Shown here one piece after another: positions 31,610 through 42,310 of a stretch of DNA of 64,000 bases. The notes under the pieces are model-generated. The model saw only the letters and a program-made list of their open reading frames with translations, ran no database searches and was not told the origin of the DNA. Both the position numbers and the translations under genes were made by a program. The DNA comes from Isoetes taiwanensis (taxonomy: Eukaryota > Streptophyta > Lycopodiopsida > Isoetales > Isoetaceae). Position 1 is the stretch's first letter; each line of letters starts with the position of its first letter. The stretch spans positions 124,001-188,000 of the forward strand of contig JAJEKV010000081.1 in assembly GCA_021234155.1 (NCBI GenBank), read 5' to 3'.

Positions 31610-32195
31610 ATTTAAGGGCTAAACTTAGCTATTTGGCGATTTTTTAGCACATTTTCAAAAACAATTGGCTAAAGTAAATGGAAAAAATTGAGAAAAAAAA
31701 TATAATTTTAGCTTAACTTTTTTTGGGACTGCGCCAACCTTGGAGCTCTTTAGCCAAACGCTAGAAAGTAAGAGAGTGAAATTTTGTATTGTTTAGCTAA
31801 ACCATAAGAACTTTTGGAATGAATTTTGGGCTAGTTTAGCTCGCATCATTCTAGTTTATATGAAATATATGATTAGTAGTTTAGTTTCTAGCATTATGAA
31901 TTAATTTGAGTAGTAGACTTTGCTAATTAGCATTGTTTTAGAATGTTTTCACAAAGAAAATGACTAAAATAAGTGGAATATATTGAAAAAAAAGTATAGT
32001 AATTTGGCTTAATATTTTATGTTGGCCACACCATAGAAATTTTTGGGATGATATTTGGGTTAGTTTAGCTAAATGCTAGAAAGTATGAGAGGAAAAATGT
32101 GTACAGTTTAGCTAAACCACAGAAAGTTTTGGGATTAATATTGAGCAAGTTTAGCTAAAGTCATTATGGCTAATAAGAAATATGCGATTAGTAAT
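31610..32195. repeat. GGCTAAA-rich dispersed repeat
   Basis: AT-rich sequence with repeated GGCTAAACTTAGCTA, TTTAGCTAAAC and AGCCAAACGCTAGAAAGT phrases, matching the body of the insert at 23175-23729. It starts about 8 bp upstream of the H3-like start codon. Target duplications were not identified. Confidence 0.6.
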
Positions 32196-32589
32196 TTATT
32201 CCCGATCCTGGCGAGCATCTTTGGTCCTGGCGATCTTGTCGTCTTTGGTCCTGGCGATCTTCTTGGTCCGGCCCATCCTGGCCGATCATCTTTGGACCGG
32301 TGATCTTGATCATCTTGAACCGGTGATCGCGATCATCTTTGCACTTCCATATCTGGCTGGCGCCTCTAGCACTTGTTCCTCCCCCTCACCACTGCCTAAC
32401 ATTTGGGAATGTAGTGGTGGTCCCAACGCTGATGACGAGGGGGTTACCTGATTCAGCAGCCACTGGGCACCATGGCTCTGGTCAACCCGCCACAACACCT
32501 GGCCGTGTATAGAGGGGCCCTGTGGTTTCATCATGTAGTAACAACCCTTCAATATCTTATTGTATGTACAATTTAAGACCGTGGGCTCG

Positions 32590-32750
32590 GTCGGTCTCTC
32601 TTCCATTTTTATGTTGTGCACATTTTTGCACCATGGCTACGGTGCGAAAATGGCCCTTCCATATTTTATGAGATCCACAATTTCGCACCGTAAGTACGGT
32701 GTGAAAACACATCCGCAATTTATGTTGTACATAATTTTGCAACATGGCTA
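32590..32750. repeat. Palindrome cluster 4 (decayed)
   Basis: Two or three decayed units, for example TTTTGCACCATGGCTACGGTGCGAAAA near 32623 and TTTCGCACCGTAAGTACGGTGTGAAAA near 32681, with the GGCCCTTCCAT-type spacer. Confidence 0.75.
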
Positions 32751-34403
32751 CTTTAAGTCTTATATAATCCAACGAAAGCAAATATTTGCAATTAATATAC
32801 AATAGATCTCCAATTAACAATCACTTATATTTATATTAGATAGATTCATATACAGATATGACTTTGGGTGGCATGCATGATCCCAATTTATAGCATTCTT
32901 CTCTGCGCTTTCCCACCTTACGGCTAGTCTATCATGAAATGGAGGAAATTTAAGTCCGTCTCAAACTCTAATTGCCACCGAACATCGAATAGAGACCACT
33001 TCGCTCTCAACTCTCGACTTTTGAACAGTGATTATCCTTATGAATGTTCAAGTCTATGACAACGGAATGAGTGCCATCATTATCATCTTGTTCTCATGAA
33101 TCGGGCGTTTTTCTTCCTTCCGCGGACATTTAAGCCATCTCCTATACTTAAAAGTGACATACAAAGTTTGCTTCGAATGCAATATCATGAAAACCGTGTC
33201 TCGACTTATCCATTCGGTACATTTTGCTCCCAGAGCACTCCAACCTTCAAAAATACACTATCTAAAAACTATCCACCCATTTGAAGGCGTAAACATCTTC
33301 AAGGTCTTCTTTACATTGTCGGCTCTTGAATATGGCAATGAACGAGATCAATTCCTAAATTTACCTTCACATGCCCTCCTCCTCCTTCTCCTTCAATGCA
33401 CCGAACATTTTCTTGCGACAACTTACCGTGCTAATAAGATAGAAGTGGCATCGAGGCTGCGGTATAATCGGACAGTGGGCAATGGAAGCTCAATTAGCTT
33501 GGATCTTAGTGGAGAGTATTCATACCTCGAACTATATACCCCTTTCTACGAAATATGTCTTGGTGTGCTATCTTGAACAACAAGCAGCCAATACCTTGGT
33601 TGAAAGCAATGGAATACACTACTTATCAAGTGTGAAGAGGCGATGTTCTCCACATCGGATATACACAAACTGAGAGAATAGGAATGAACCGGATAAATGG
33701 CGAACTAATTTAAATATGGATTGCATAGAAGTGCATACTCACAATTTGCTTCTAGCAGTGGGAAAGTTAGGTAAAACTTGCTTATTTTTCTTTTGCCATA
33801 TACATTGGAGTGTATACATGCCTTACTTGTACAAATATCTCTTTGCACGATCGAAATTCGACCACCAAAACCTTCAATGTGAAACATCATTTCTCTCTGC
33901 ATCTTTTTGACTTCGCCATTCACCTCGCATTGCGGGGTTGGAGTGTAACAAAGCTCCGGTCGACACCACGAAGCTTTCAAAGTCATTTTCAACTGTGATA
34001 GAGCTTATAGCCATCTAGTCACAGAATTCAAATCAGAAGGTGGAGCAGAATCGAAATACTAGGAAAGACTACGCGATTTTACCTTGATCGAAGTTTTTCT
34101 GTGGTCGAAACTCCCTTTGGCGCAGGTCGAAGCAGCTCCCGAGCAAACCGAAGCTCCCTTGGCGCGGGCAATCGATCTTCGCGCAAACTCTGTTGAGAAA
34201 AACATCTGAGCGGGAATTGAGGGCGGGAGCTAACGGTCATAATTGCCACGTGTGTAATCTGACACCCGAAGCTACAAGCACGTATATTACCGAAGCTACG
34301 TTCAGTTGACACCTGGAACGGCCAAACCAAGGCTCGATAAAAAAGTTCTTTACAAGATCGGCTCCCCATTGGCCGCAAGCTTTTTGACGTGGCATCAATT
34401 AAG
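32751..34403. other. Right part of the 9.2-kb element, no supported gene
   Basis: Open frames at 33154-33576 (+), 33705-33992 (-) and 34079-34378 (-) have no recognisable domain and overlap each other on both strands. The last 330 bp have repeated GAAGCTCCCTTGGCGC-type phrases, loosely like the repeated motifs near the left end. Confidence 0.4.
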
Positions 34404-34430
34404 GGCCCTTATTTGACCTCAAAAAAACTC
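34404..34430 (-). repeat. Right terminal inverted repeat of the 9.2-kb element
   Basis: GGCCCTTATTTGACCTCAAA, then AAAACTC, is the inverse of the left end and is followed by TA. Gypsy A internal sequence resumes at about 34431. Confidence 0.75.
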
Positions 34431-36805
34431 TAATGGTTTTAAGCTAGGGAATGTCTCATGATCCCATCATCGCTCATGATCACTTATACCTCACCGTGAC
34501 CCCCCTATGATCAGGTGCGCGTGCCCCGCATCGTGGCATAGAGATCATCCGACAGATGTCCCATCATCGCCCACCATACCTAACTTCCTCTCTCACATGA
34601 CCCTCCTGGTCATGTGCACCCTTGGTGCGTGTTGGCCTAGAGAATGCCTTTGAAGCGTATCCCATCATCGCCTACACGTCCAAGATCCTGGCACATGCAT
34701 CTTACTGACTAGAATGCATGTGCCTTACTCAAGCTAACTAAGAGCACACTAAGCTAAGCACCTGGCAAGTCGGCGTCGACAAGATCGGAGACGACTCGCC
34801 CATCAAACTCCCTCATGAAGTCCGGGTACTGCTTCTCTAAATCTTGCTTCAATACCCACGTTGCATCTTACACGGGCAAGTGCTTCCACTTGACCAAATA
34901 TTGGAGCAACTGAGACCTCCTGGTCTTCTTGAATGCCTTATCAAAAAGCAATTCAGGCACAATTTCAACTTGTTCCTCCGTCATTTTCAACAGGGTTGGA
35001 GTTTCCAAAACCCCATTAGGATTTGGGTTGTGTCTTTTTAAGACGTTATGGACTTTGAGGTGCGCTGGAAGATCTAGCTTGTAGGCCTGGGTGCCCACCC
35101 GGTCCAAGATCTTAAAAGGACCACCTTAAATTCCCTTACGGTCCTGTGCCTGTCGGCTACACTCTTTTGCCGACTTCTTGTTGCTAATAAATATCCCTTA
35201 TCTCTTCAACCAGCTGCTGCATATCTGATAGCATTTGCTGGGAGACTTCTACCTTTGACACTGGGTTGTGCCATGTATCAGGGGTCAGGCACTAGTACCC
35301 ATAATTAATCATGAAAGGAGACATCTGCGACGATTCCTGCTTCGTGCTGTTGTAGACGAACTCCACTAAGTGGATGAAATCATCCCACTTAGACTGTTTA
35401 TTCCAAACATAATTTCGTAGCATGTCTTCAATGATTCTGTTGGTGCGTTTTGTCTGACCATCCGTCTGAGGATGATAGACCGTGCTCATGGAGAGCTTGG
35501 TCTGGATGGTGCTAAACAAATCCTGCCAGAATGCACTCATAAATTTTGAGTCTCTATCCGAGATTATCTCACGAGGCATGCCATGGAGTCTAAAAATCTC
35601 CTTTGTGAATAAGACGACGGTGTCTAGCGTCGTATCTATGGTTCTACAAGGCACAAAGTGTGCCACCTTGGACAACTTATCCACAACCACCATCAATGCA
35701 TCCTTGCCTCTTACAGTTCTTGGGAATCCCGTAATGAAATCCATACTCATGACTTCCCATTTTGCATTTGGCACGGGCAATGGCTCTAAGGCTCCTGGGA
35801 TTCGGAGTTTCTGACACTCCCGAACATATTTGGCTATCTGTTTCTTCATGCCTGGCTAGAATTAACTACTTCTTATCTTGAAATATGTCTTCATGAACCC
35901 CGCATGCCCGGCTATGGGACTGTTGTGTGTATCGTGGAGTATCAGCTTCCTTACTCCCGAAGATCCTGGTACACACAACTTATTCTTATGATATAGCAGG
36001 CTACCTTCCTTCTTATAATGCTTGAAGGTCTCCCTTTCCTTATCTGTTCTTGCCTTTTTAGAGAGGCTTGCCCATAGCTCCTTAAAGTCGCCATCTGATG
36101 GCAATGTTTCTTCAATCCTCTTGCCATACTCACTTGAGAGAGTCGATATGGCATTGCAATGGGTTCTTGTCTCGAATGGCCTTCTGGAGAGGGCATCTGT
36201 AACTACATTCAACTTGCCAGGTTTGTAGACTATTTCGAAGTCGTACTCTTCGAGAAACTCCATCCACCTCCTTTGACTTAGATTTAGGAGTGGTTGCATG
36301 AAGATGTACTGGAGACTTTGGTGATCTGTATCTAGTTGGAACTTTCTTCCCAACAAATAGTGTCTCCAGATTCTCAAGGCCCTCGCAATGGCCAAAAGCT
36401 CTTGGTCATGAGTCGAGTAGCATTGCTCTGCATCATTCATCTTCTTGGAGTCGTATGCGACTACTCTTCCTTCTTGCATGAGGATTGCTCCTGTTGCTAG
36501 CTTGCTAGCATCTATCGCCACTAGCTTATCCTTGCTTGGATCCGGTAGGATGAGGACCGATGCTGTGGTTATTGCCTCTTTGAGCTTCTCAAAGGAGGCT
36601 TGGACATTCTCGAACCAAGCCTTGGTGATGTCCAATAGAGGGGACGCCCACTTAGCGAAGTCTTTCACGAACTTCCGATAATACCCTACCACGCCGAGGA
36701 AGCTTCTTACTTCGCCCACTTTCCTTGGTGCCGGCCAATCTACTATGGCTTCAATCTTTGCCGGATCAGTGGAGATAGATGTCACTACATGACCCAAATA
36801 GCATT
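34431..36805 (-). pseudogene. Gypsy A pol (end of reverse transcriptase to chromodomain), truncated
   Basis: On the - strand from 36805: the reverse-transcriptase end [20 protein letters not shown], then [14 protein letters not shown]. RNase H follows ([59 protein letters not shown]). The integrase zinc region ([15 protein letters not shown]) and core (SMDFITGF, IISDRDSKF, QTDGQTKRTNR) come next, then RVGTQAYKLDLPAHLKVHNV and a chromodomain start (LQYLVKWKHLPV) near 34868. The third catalytic position of the DDE triad reads Lys where Glu is expected. A stop lies near 35860. The 5' half of pol and gag are absent: at 36805 the sequence switches to 11S-globulin DNA. Its 3' LTR is at 22442-24657. 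Confidence 0.88.
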
Positions 36806-37002
36806 CGTACTTATTACTATAGCATCGAGTTGGCAATGAAAGAGGAAGGTAACATTGACAAAGAGACGAAAAGGCGAAGGGTGATATCCCTCGCCTTAAG
36901 ATTCCTACCGATGTGGAAGAAAGCAATGCCAAGTATCTCTACCCGCTCTTCTTGGTCATTGTAAAACTAAAATGCATGTCCGCAAGATATGGCCCTTATA
37001 TG
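36806..37002 (-). pseudogene. 11S-globulin-like copy 0, downstream fragment
   Basis: About 200 bp matching 40795-40985 of copy 1 at the part encoding FWFYNDQEE-type and ILGI-type cupin sequence. Here the Trp codon is TAG. The fragment is cut by Gypsy A pol at 36805 and by the solo LTR at 37008. Confidence 0.75.
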
Positions 37003-37007
37003 GAATT

Positions 37008-38467
37008 TGTGATGCTCTCGATGAAATATACGACGCCCCATCGTATACCTCTTGGGAAATCCCCCATTCGGCAAGGTCTGCCACACTTGCCCTCCATCTA
37101 TCCCGTCTTGGGATGGCCCGGACACGGGAAGGAGACACGAAGATGTCTTGCGCGCCTGTCTCCTATGGGCTCCCATACAGCAGAAGCATAAATATAAACA
37201 TCAGCACTAGCAATAACAATACAAGCATCTACCTCGAAAGATAGTGCCATCCATCCATCCATAGATCCATCATAGACATCAATATGTCATCCATCACATG
37301 ATCTCCTACCCAGGCTCAGATTCATGGGGAAAGTAGACTGACAGCTGGAGTCTCGAGATAGAACAAACTGAGTTTATGACAATGACTTGGTTTGGCAATA
37401 GACAATGGCTAGGATTGACCACTCTATGCGCCCCTCCCATGAATGCTTTGCAGATACGATGAATTAGGCTTTGTTATGACTATAATCTGCCAGAGATATA
37501 ACCCCTTGATGTCACCCAATAAGGCTACTCCGGGTTCCCCTGTCCGATAACATAGGAAGGGTTGCATGTTCCCTTTCCAGAACCCAGTGGTCTGATAGGT
37601 GGCTGCAGGATCCTGAGGACGCACGTCCTTACCCAAATGAACTCCCCAAAACAAGAACCAGACCAACACTTGCAACTCTTATGGTCAGGGCGACACTATA
37701 ACTAAAGGGTCTAAACTAGAACCATCCTCTACACAAGGCTACTAGGTCTCTAACTCCTTTCCTAATACAGGAGGTGCAAACATGATCAACCAACATTGTC
37801 TACCCACATAACGCGATAAATAATAAGAATAATATCTAATCCTAATCGCATGCACCTAACTTACAATTAAGGTTCATTGATTAGGGTTCGAGATCCAAAC
37901 TAAGGGTCCTAGAATGGCTCTACTAGAGATACATGATGCTAACTCATTTGGACCTAACTTCCAGATGATCTACCAAGGAAACTACTCTAAATACCTACTC
38001 TAGAGGATCTTCCACCTGCTCCTGGCATCTCCATCGCTCTGCGAGTGGTTTGAGGTAGCTAATGTGCACATGCTCCTAGAGCTGTTGTGCTATGCTATGC
38101 TATGCTATGCTATGCTATGCTATGCTACGTTGCAGTAGACGATTCTCGAATGGAGTTTTGAGCGCGAACAGGGTTCTAGGACGGTTGAAGAAGAAGAATG
38201 GCATAGGGTTAGGGTTTGGCCATTAGTAGGTTCGGGTTGCCATGTCATGCCATGTGGCTCCAATAGAGTGCATCCATGTGGCAGGTTGCCAATAGGATGG
38301 AACCATGTGGAAATAGTTCCATACCTACGGTTAGCTAAGTTATGTATGATGACTTAGCCATGTTCCCTTCGACACACTAAGGTATACAAGGCTAGTAAGG
38401 TAGGCTTATATGGTAATGTGGCCTAAAATATACATATTTACATCATATATTTTAGGGGAACGTCACA
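37008..38467 (-). mobile_element. Solo LTR of Gypsy family A (1460 bp) with GAATT target duplication
   Basis: The ends TGTGATG...ACGTCACA are flanked by GAATT at 37003-37007 and 38468-38472. No internal retrotransposon DNA is attached, so this formed by recombination between the two LTRs of a full element. It interrupts an exon of an 11S-globulin-like gene. It contains a (CTATG)n run at about 38088-38127 and telomere-like AGGGTTAGGGTTTGG near 38206. Orientation is set by comparison with the 3' LTR at 22442-24657. Confidence 0.9.
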
Positions 38468-38747
38468 GAATTGACTTCTCTGAGCAATGATGACACCTAT
38501 GATTCCATAACCTATCACGATGGTCCTCAAGCAACCGACACTGGAACATAAAGGAGACCAATCCATTAGAGTCAACGGCAATTCGATCTGCATTGAATCC
38601 AAACTTTTCTAGCATTGAGGACTCTTCCATATTCTTTCTCTGTAGTCTACCTCCCTCACTCTCTATCTCAGTCCTTGGCTGTCGAGCTTGGATAATGCCT
38701 TAGAGAAGAAGGACAAGAACGGCAATTAGGAATTTGTGCATGGCCAT
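38468..38747 (-). pseudogene. 11S-globulin-like copy 0, N-terminal fragment
   Basis: ATG 38747 opens MAMHKFLIAVLVLLL, a signal peptide like that of copy 1, but TAA at 38700-38702 interrupts it. It continues GIIQARQPRTEIESEGGRLQ and SGFNAD-like / NGLVS blocks until the solo LTR at 38467. The gene lost function through at least the stop and the LTR insertion. Confidence 0.8.
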
Positions 38748-39513
38748 TTCGCTTGCAGAATCGTACGTTGCCTTTGGCGGAGGACAAGAGGCCTAGCCGC
38801 CAATCCAATTTCACACCCCCATAGCATGTTAGTCACCTACAAAGGCTGCACACATGTACATAAATTGCTTGCCATCAGTAGTTTGACTGGTAGATTAATG
38901 AGTTCATGTCTTCTACGTTTGAGACTCAGAAATAAACAAAATTACCAAAAAATGCATGTAAAAATATGATGTTTGATTGCTAAAACAACAATCTAGATTT
39001 CTTCCCCCCTTTTTTTTTGTTTTGTTCTATAACTGATGCAAAAAATTGCATGCAACAAAATCTATAGATGAGAGTGCGATCTTCTCAATGGAAGCAAAGT
39101 TGGAATCTTCAAATTACAATCTTTTCATTAAGTTATCTAAAAAACAACTCTAACGACCCTCAAACATTTCTTTTTTGTCACGTAAGCTTCAAACGTTTAT
39201 TGAGCCAATGAGTATGGGTAAGCTGCTCGATTGTTGATGCTTACTTTTAAGCTAGGTTTCATATGGATTTCACGTGAATACTTAACATGCCCTTTAAATG
39301 TTGTTGCAACTTATGCAGAGAAAACCACGACAAAGCAAAGTAAAGACAAAGACTACATGAACGCAAGAACATGATGTCAAATATTCTTTCCATTGGACAT
39401 CATCATATGTAAGTCATATATTTTTCATGCTCGACAACATGTTGTGTACTTCGATAGGCACACCACCACATTACAAATGGTGATGGAGAGGAAGAATGAA
39501 GCATATAGAAAAG
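38748..39513. other. Former promoter of copy 0 and 3' flank of copy 1
   Basis: Sequence up to about 38935 matches the region upstream of copy 1 (41290-41600), for example CTTGCCATCAGTAGTTTGAC, then TGGTAGATTAATG. The remainder is the 3' flank of copy 1 and includes the TCAAATATTCTTTCCATTGG block that recurs at 20079. No gene. Confidence 0.55.
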
Positions 39514-39835
39514 CTATACAGAGCTTCTCCTCTCCCTAGCTGGAAAAATAATTGAATCGCTTGGGCAACGAGATGATAGCTCCTCAGCCACCTCTGTGCT
39601 TGCTCCGAGCACGCTCAACAAGACATCTCTGGGAATGCATGCATGCACGAAATTGCCTACAACAAGAAAGGACGTCGTAGGCTGTATATTCGACATTAGG
39701 AGAAGACAAAAACAAATGAATGGAGAAAGTGAGAAGGGAGGCAACGTGCAAGTTTGAACAATCAATGAAAGTGCAGTGTTGGTTTATTGATCATTATTGA
39801 TCCCTTCAAACGAGTAGAACCCCTCCTCCTCGGCG

Positions 39836-39952
39836 AGCAACACATGAGTATGGGATCTAGGGATCAATGCAAGGTCTCCCTGCCTCACTTCATCGGCGAG
39901 CAACACATGAGGATGGGATCTAGGGATCAATGCACAGTCTCCCTGCCTCAGT
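39836..39952. repeat. 63-66-bp tandem duplication inside cupin 2
   Basis: Two near-identical units (GGCGAGCAACACATGAGTAT, then GGGATCTAGGGATCAATGC and so on). In translation the strand VRQGDLALIPRSHTHVLLA is repeated directly after LRQGDCALIPRSHPHVLLA. An extra copy in the middle of a beta-barrel would probably disturb the fold. The noisy second copy of the locus (61030-61150) has the duplication too. Confidence 0.85.
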
Positions 39953-40064
39953 TTCCCTTCGGCGACCCTTTTCCCATTGCTCGAAATGACCTCTAGCCCC
40001 GTGGATCCTTGGATGATGTAAACGATTTTGTCACCATTATGGACGTAGTTTGGTGCAAACATGG

Positions 40065-40635
40065 CTCTTTGACAACATGAAGAAGAAAGCACATGTAAGT
40101 CAAACCAAACAACTCAGGAAACATGGCTTAGCACCCCCTCTACGCTCCGTCCCTAAAGCAACATGCTCACCCCTTCTAAGCGCAGATAGTGTGTTGCCAT
40201 ATGCAAATGTGCAAAAAAGGGCATCCTTCCACTGTTCACGTCATGGGGATCTCTGTCGTTTCTCACTCTGACCTATGGGAAGCCTGCCCGGAGCTGGTGA
40301 ACAAGGTGGATAGCACGTAGGTTCAATATGGACCTTTGTGGCTGCATATCCTGTAAAACATGGCTCTCTAACGTCATGAACAAAAACACATGCATAAGAT
40401 AAACCAAACAACTAAGGTAACATGGCTTAGCACCCCCTCTACCCTCCGTCCCTAAAGCAATATGCTCACCCCTTCTAAGCCTAGATAACGTGCTGCCATA
40501 CGCAAATGTGCCAAGAAGGACATCCTCCTGTTGTTCACCTCGTGGAGCTCTCCGCCATTTCTTACTCTGAACTCTGGGAAGCCTGCCGCGAGCTAGTGAA
40601 TAAGGTGGGTGGCACCTATGTTCAAGATAGATCTT
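40065..40635. repeat. ~290-bp tandem duplication between cupin blocks
   Basis: 40070-40335 and 40370-40632 align closely: AACATGGCTTAGCACCCCCT, CATATGCAAATGTGC against CATACGCAAATGTGC, and GGGAAGCCTGCC. It covers a stretch between the cupin 1 and cupin 2 blocks, probably intron plus exon edge. The same duplication is seen at about 61280-61850. Confidence 0.8.
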
Positions 40636-41358
40636 TGTGGCTACATATCCTGTCTAGAGACCTTGATAATTCTAGTTTGGTTTTGTTGCCTCTCGACCAA
40701 CTCCCGCACACTTTGCTCAGAGATGTCCCACGCTTGAGGTAAAGCATGCGGGCTGAAGGCAGTGGCGACATTGAAGAGGTCAGAGTCCTGCATCCAAGAA
40801 CAACATGTGTTCGTAATTTATTACTATAGGATCGAGCTGGCAATGAAAGAAGAAGATAACATTGACAGGGTGGCATCCCTCGCCTTAGAATTCCAGCCGA
40901 TGTCGGAGAAACCAATGCCAAGTATTTCTCCCCGCTCTTCTTGGTCATTGTAAAACCAAAATGCATGTCTGCGAGGTATGGCTACACATTGCCCTCCCTT
41001 ACACGAAATTGACTTCTTTGGCTAATGGGTGCAGTAATGACACCTATGATTCCGAAACCTCTCACAATGGCCCTCAAGAAATTGACGCTCTGGAACACAG
41101 GGGAGACCAATCCATTAGACTCAACGACAATTTGATCTGCGTTGAATCCAGACTTTTCTAGCCCAGGAACTCTTCCCTATTCCATCTCTCTAGTCTACCT
41201 CCCTCACTCTCTATCTCAGTCCTTGGATGTCGAGCTTGAATAACGCCATAGAGGAGAAGGACAAGGACAACAAATAGGAATTTGTGCATGGCCCATTTCG
41301 CTTGCAGAAGCATTTGTTGCGTTTGACAGCGGACAGGAGGCCTAGCCACAAGGGCACT

Positions 41359-41400
41359 CTTTGTATAGACGTCAATAGGCCGTTGCATGCACATGCATGG
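41359..41400 (-). promoter_or_regulatory. RY (CATGCATG) motifs and TATA-like box upstream of 11S copy 1
   Basis: TGCATGCA (41384-41391) and CATGCATG (41392-41399) lie about 100 bp upstream of the start codon. In the - strand sense they read GCAGCCATGCATGTGCATGC, close to the legumin box that B3 factors (ABI3/FUS3 type) bind in seed-storage promoters. GTCTATACAAAG (about 41359-41370) could be the TATA box. The same motifs are kept at 62585-62602. Confidence 0.65.
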
Positions 41401-41809
41401 CTGCATTCCAATTTTACACTCCCATGGCATGGTGGTTACCTACCATTAGAGGCAATTTGAGATCTCATTTCATCCCCATAAGAATCCTCCAATAGAATGG
41501 CTACCCTCTATAGAAGGCCATGCACATGTATAGAAACTGCTTGCCATTAGTAGTTTGACTGGTAGATTAATGGATTCACGTCTAGGTTTGAGATTTTGCA
41601 GTACCATGGTGTTTAGGGTCTGGGTTCGGGATCGTCTGCAAGACAGCCCTTTGTGAGGACCCTTGAATCAAACAGACAAATCCTAGCAGAGTGTCACAGG
41701 GGATTTTGCAAAGAGATCAGAATAGAAGACCCTGGTCTTCACTCGCCGTCCGGCGTTAACTCAAACGAGGGGCTTCGATTTCACCAAGTGGACGGTCCAA
41801 CTATACTGT

Positions 41810-42310
41810 AGCATAGGTGATCCCGAAGGACTGCCTCACCGAAATATCCTCGCCGGGGATCCCGGAGGGCAGCATATTCTTGGCCCCCCGCGATCGGCCA
41901 TAGTGGTGATCCCGAAGGCGGGAATAACTTGGCCTATATCGAGGGGCCGATATCGGCCGTGCGTTGGCAATCCTGGAGGAGGGAATCACATCCGCCGGAT
42001 GCGGGGATCCCGGGCATCGAGGTTACCACAGTTGATTTCGGGAGCATTATCCATCACGGCAAGGAGATCCCGGAGGCCGGGATCACATGTTGGTGATTCC
42101 AGATGGCGGGATCACCATGTACTTTTATGGTGATACTGGAGGCGGGGAACACCATAGACGGTCCGGGTGTTTGACGGGAGCGGACGACCGAGATTGGCGC
42201 AGGGCCCCTCACGTGTGTCAGTACGATGAAACAGAGGGGCCTAGAACGCGTTCTATCGAGAGATAGCAGTAATACCGGAGGCAGGTATTTTCACCTCCGG
42301 GATCCCCGAA
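41810..42310. repeat. Array of GATCCCGGAGGCGGGGATC-type imperfect palindromes
   Basis: About ten diverged units built on GTGATCCCGGAGGCGGGAATC or its variants, spaced 40-60 bp. Each is partly self-complementary (GGTGATCCCG..CGGGATCACC). GC-rich against the AT-rich surroundings. Open frames here (41801-41989 - and 41903-42133 +) are by-products. Confidence 0.7.

Larger units (their letters stand above)
25212..34430. mobile_element. 9.2-kb terminal-inverted-repeat element carrying several genes, inserted in Gypsy A
   Basis: The left end (25212) is GAGTTTTTTTGAGAGGTCAAATAAGGGCC. The right end (34430) is its inverted match, without the AG. Beyond that both ends carry GCCACGT in the same inverted relation. 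The dinucleotide TA flanks each end (25210-25211 and 34431-34432), which fits a TA target duplication. Gypsy A sequence continues on both sides. Inside are at least five open frames on both strands, including an H3-like gene. Also inside are two minisatellites and four clusters of TTTCGCACCGT palindromes. No recognised transposase was found, so the mobilisation mechanism and the superfamily are unknown. Confidence 0.65.
39514..41289 (-). pseudogene. 11S-globulin-like (cupin) storage protein, copy 1
   Basis: 11S globulins are bicupin proteins stored in protein vacuoles of seeds or spores. ATG 41289 gives a signal peptide (MHKFLFVVLVLLLYGVIQA), then RHPRTEIESEGGRLERWN, the family N-terminus. 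A frameshift near 41159 leads to SGFNADQIVVESNGLVSPVF and RGFGIIGVI of cupin 1. Later blocks are HAFWFYNDQEERGEILGI, then DLFNVATAFSPHALPQAWD with VRELVERQQNQTRIIKV. Cupin 2 follows (APNYVHNGDKIVYIIQGSTG, EGFYSFEGIN), then CIPRDVLLSVLGASTEVAEE, then IIFPARERRSSV, ending at TAG 39514. Frames change between blocks. Some changes may be introns, but the early frameshift and internal duplications argue for a pseudogene. Confidence 0.8.

Noticed and set aside
33154-33576. 140-codon open frame on the + strand
   Set aside because: No domain, overlapping frames on both strands, no splice or promoter context.
37008-38467. 5' LTR of the Gypsy A element at 34431-36805
   Set aside because: 11S-globulin DNA lies between pol and this LTR, no PBS or gag is present, and the LTR has its own GAATT target duplication, so it is a separate solo LTR.
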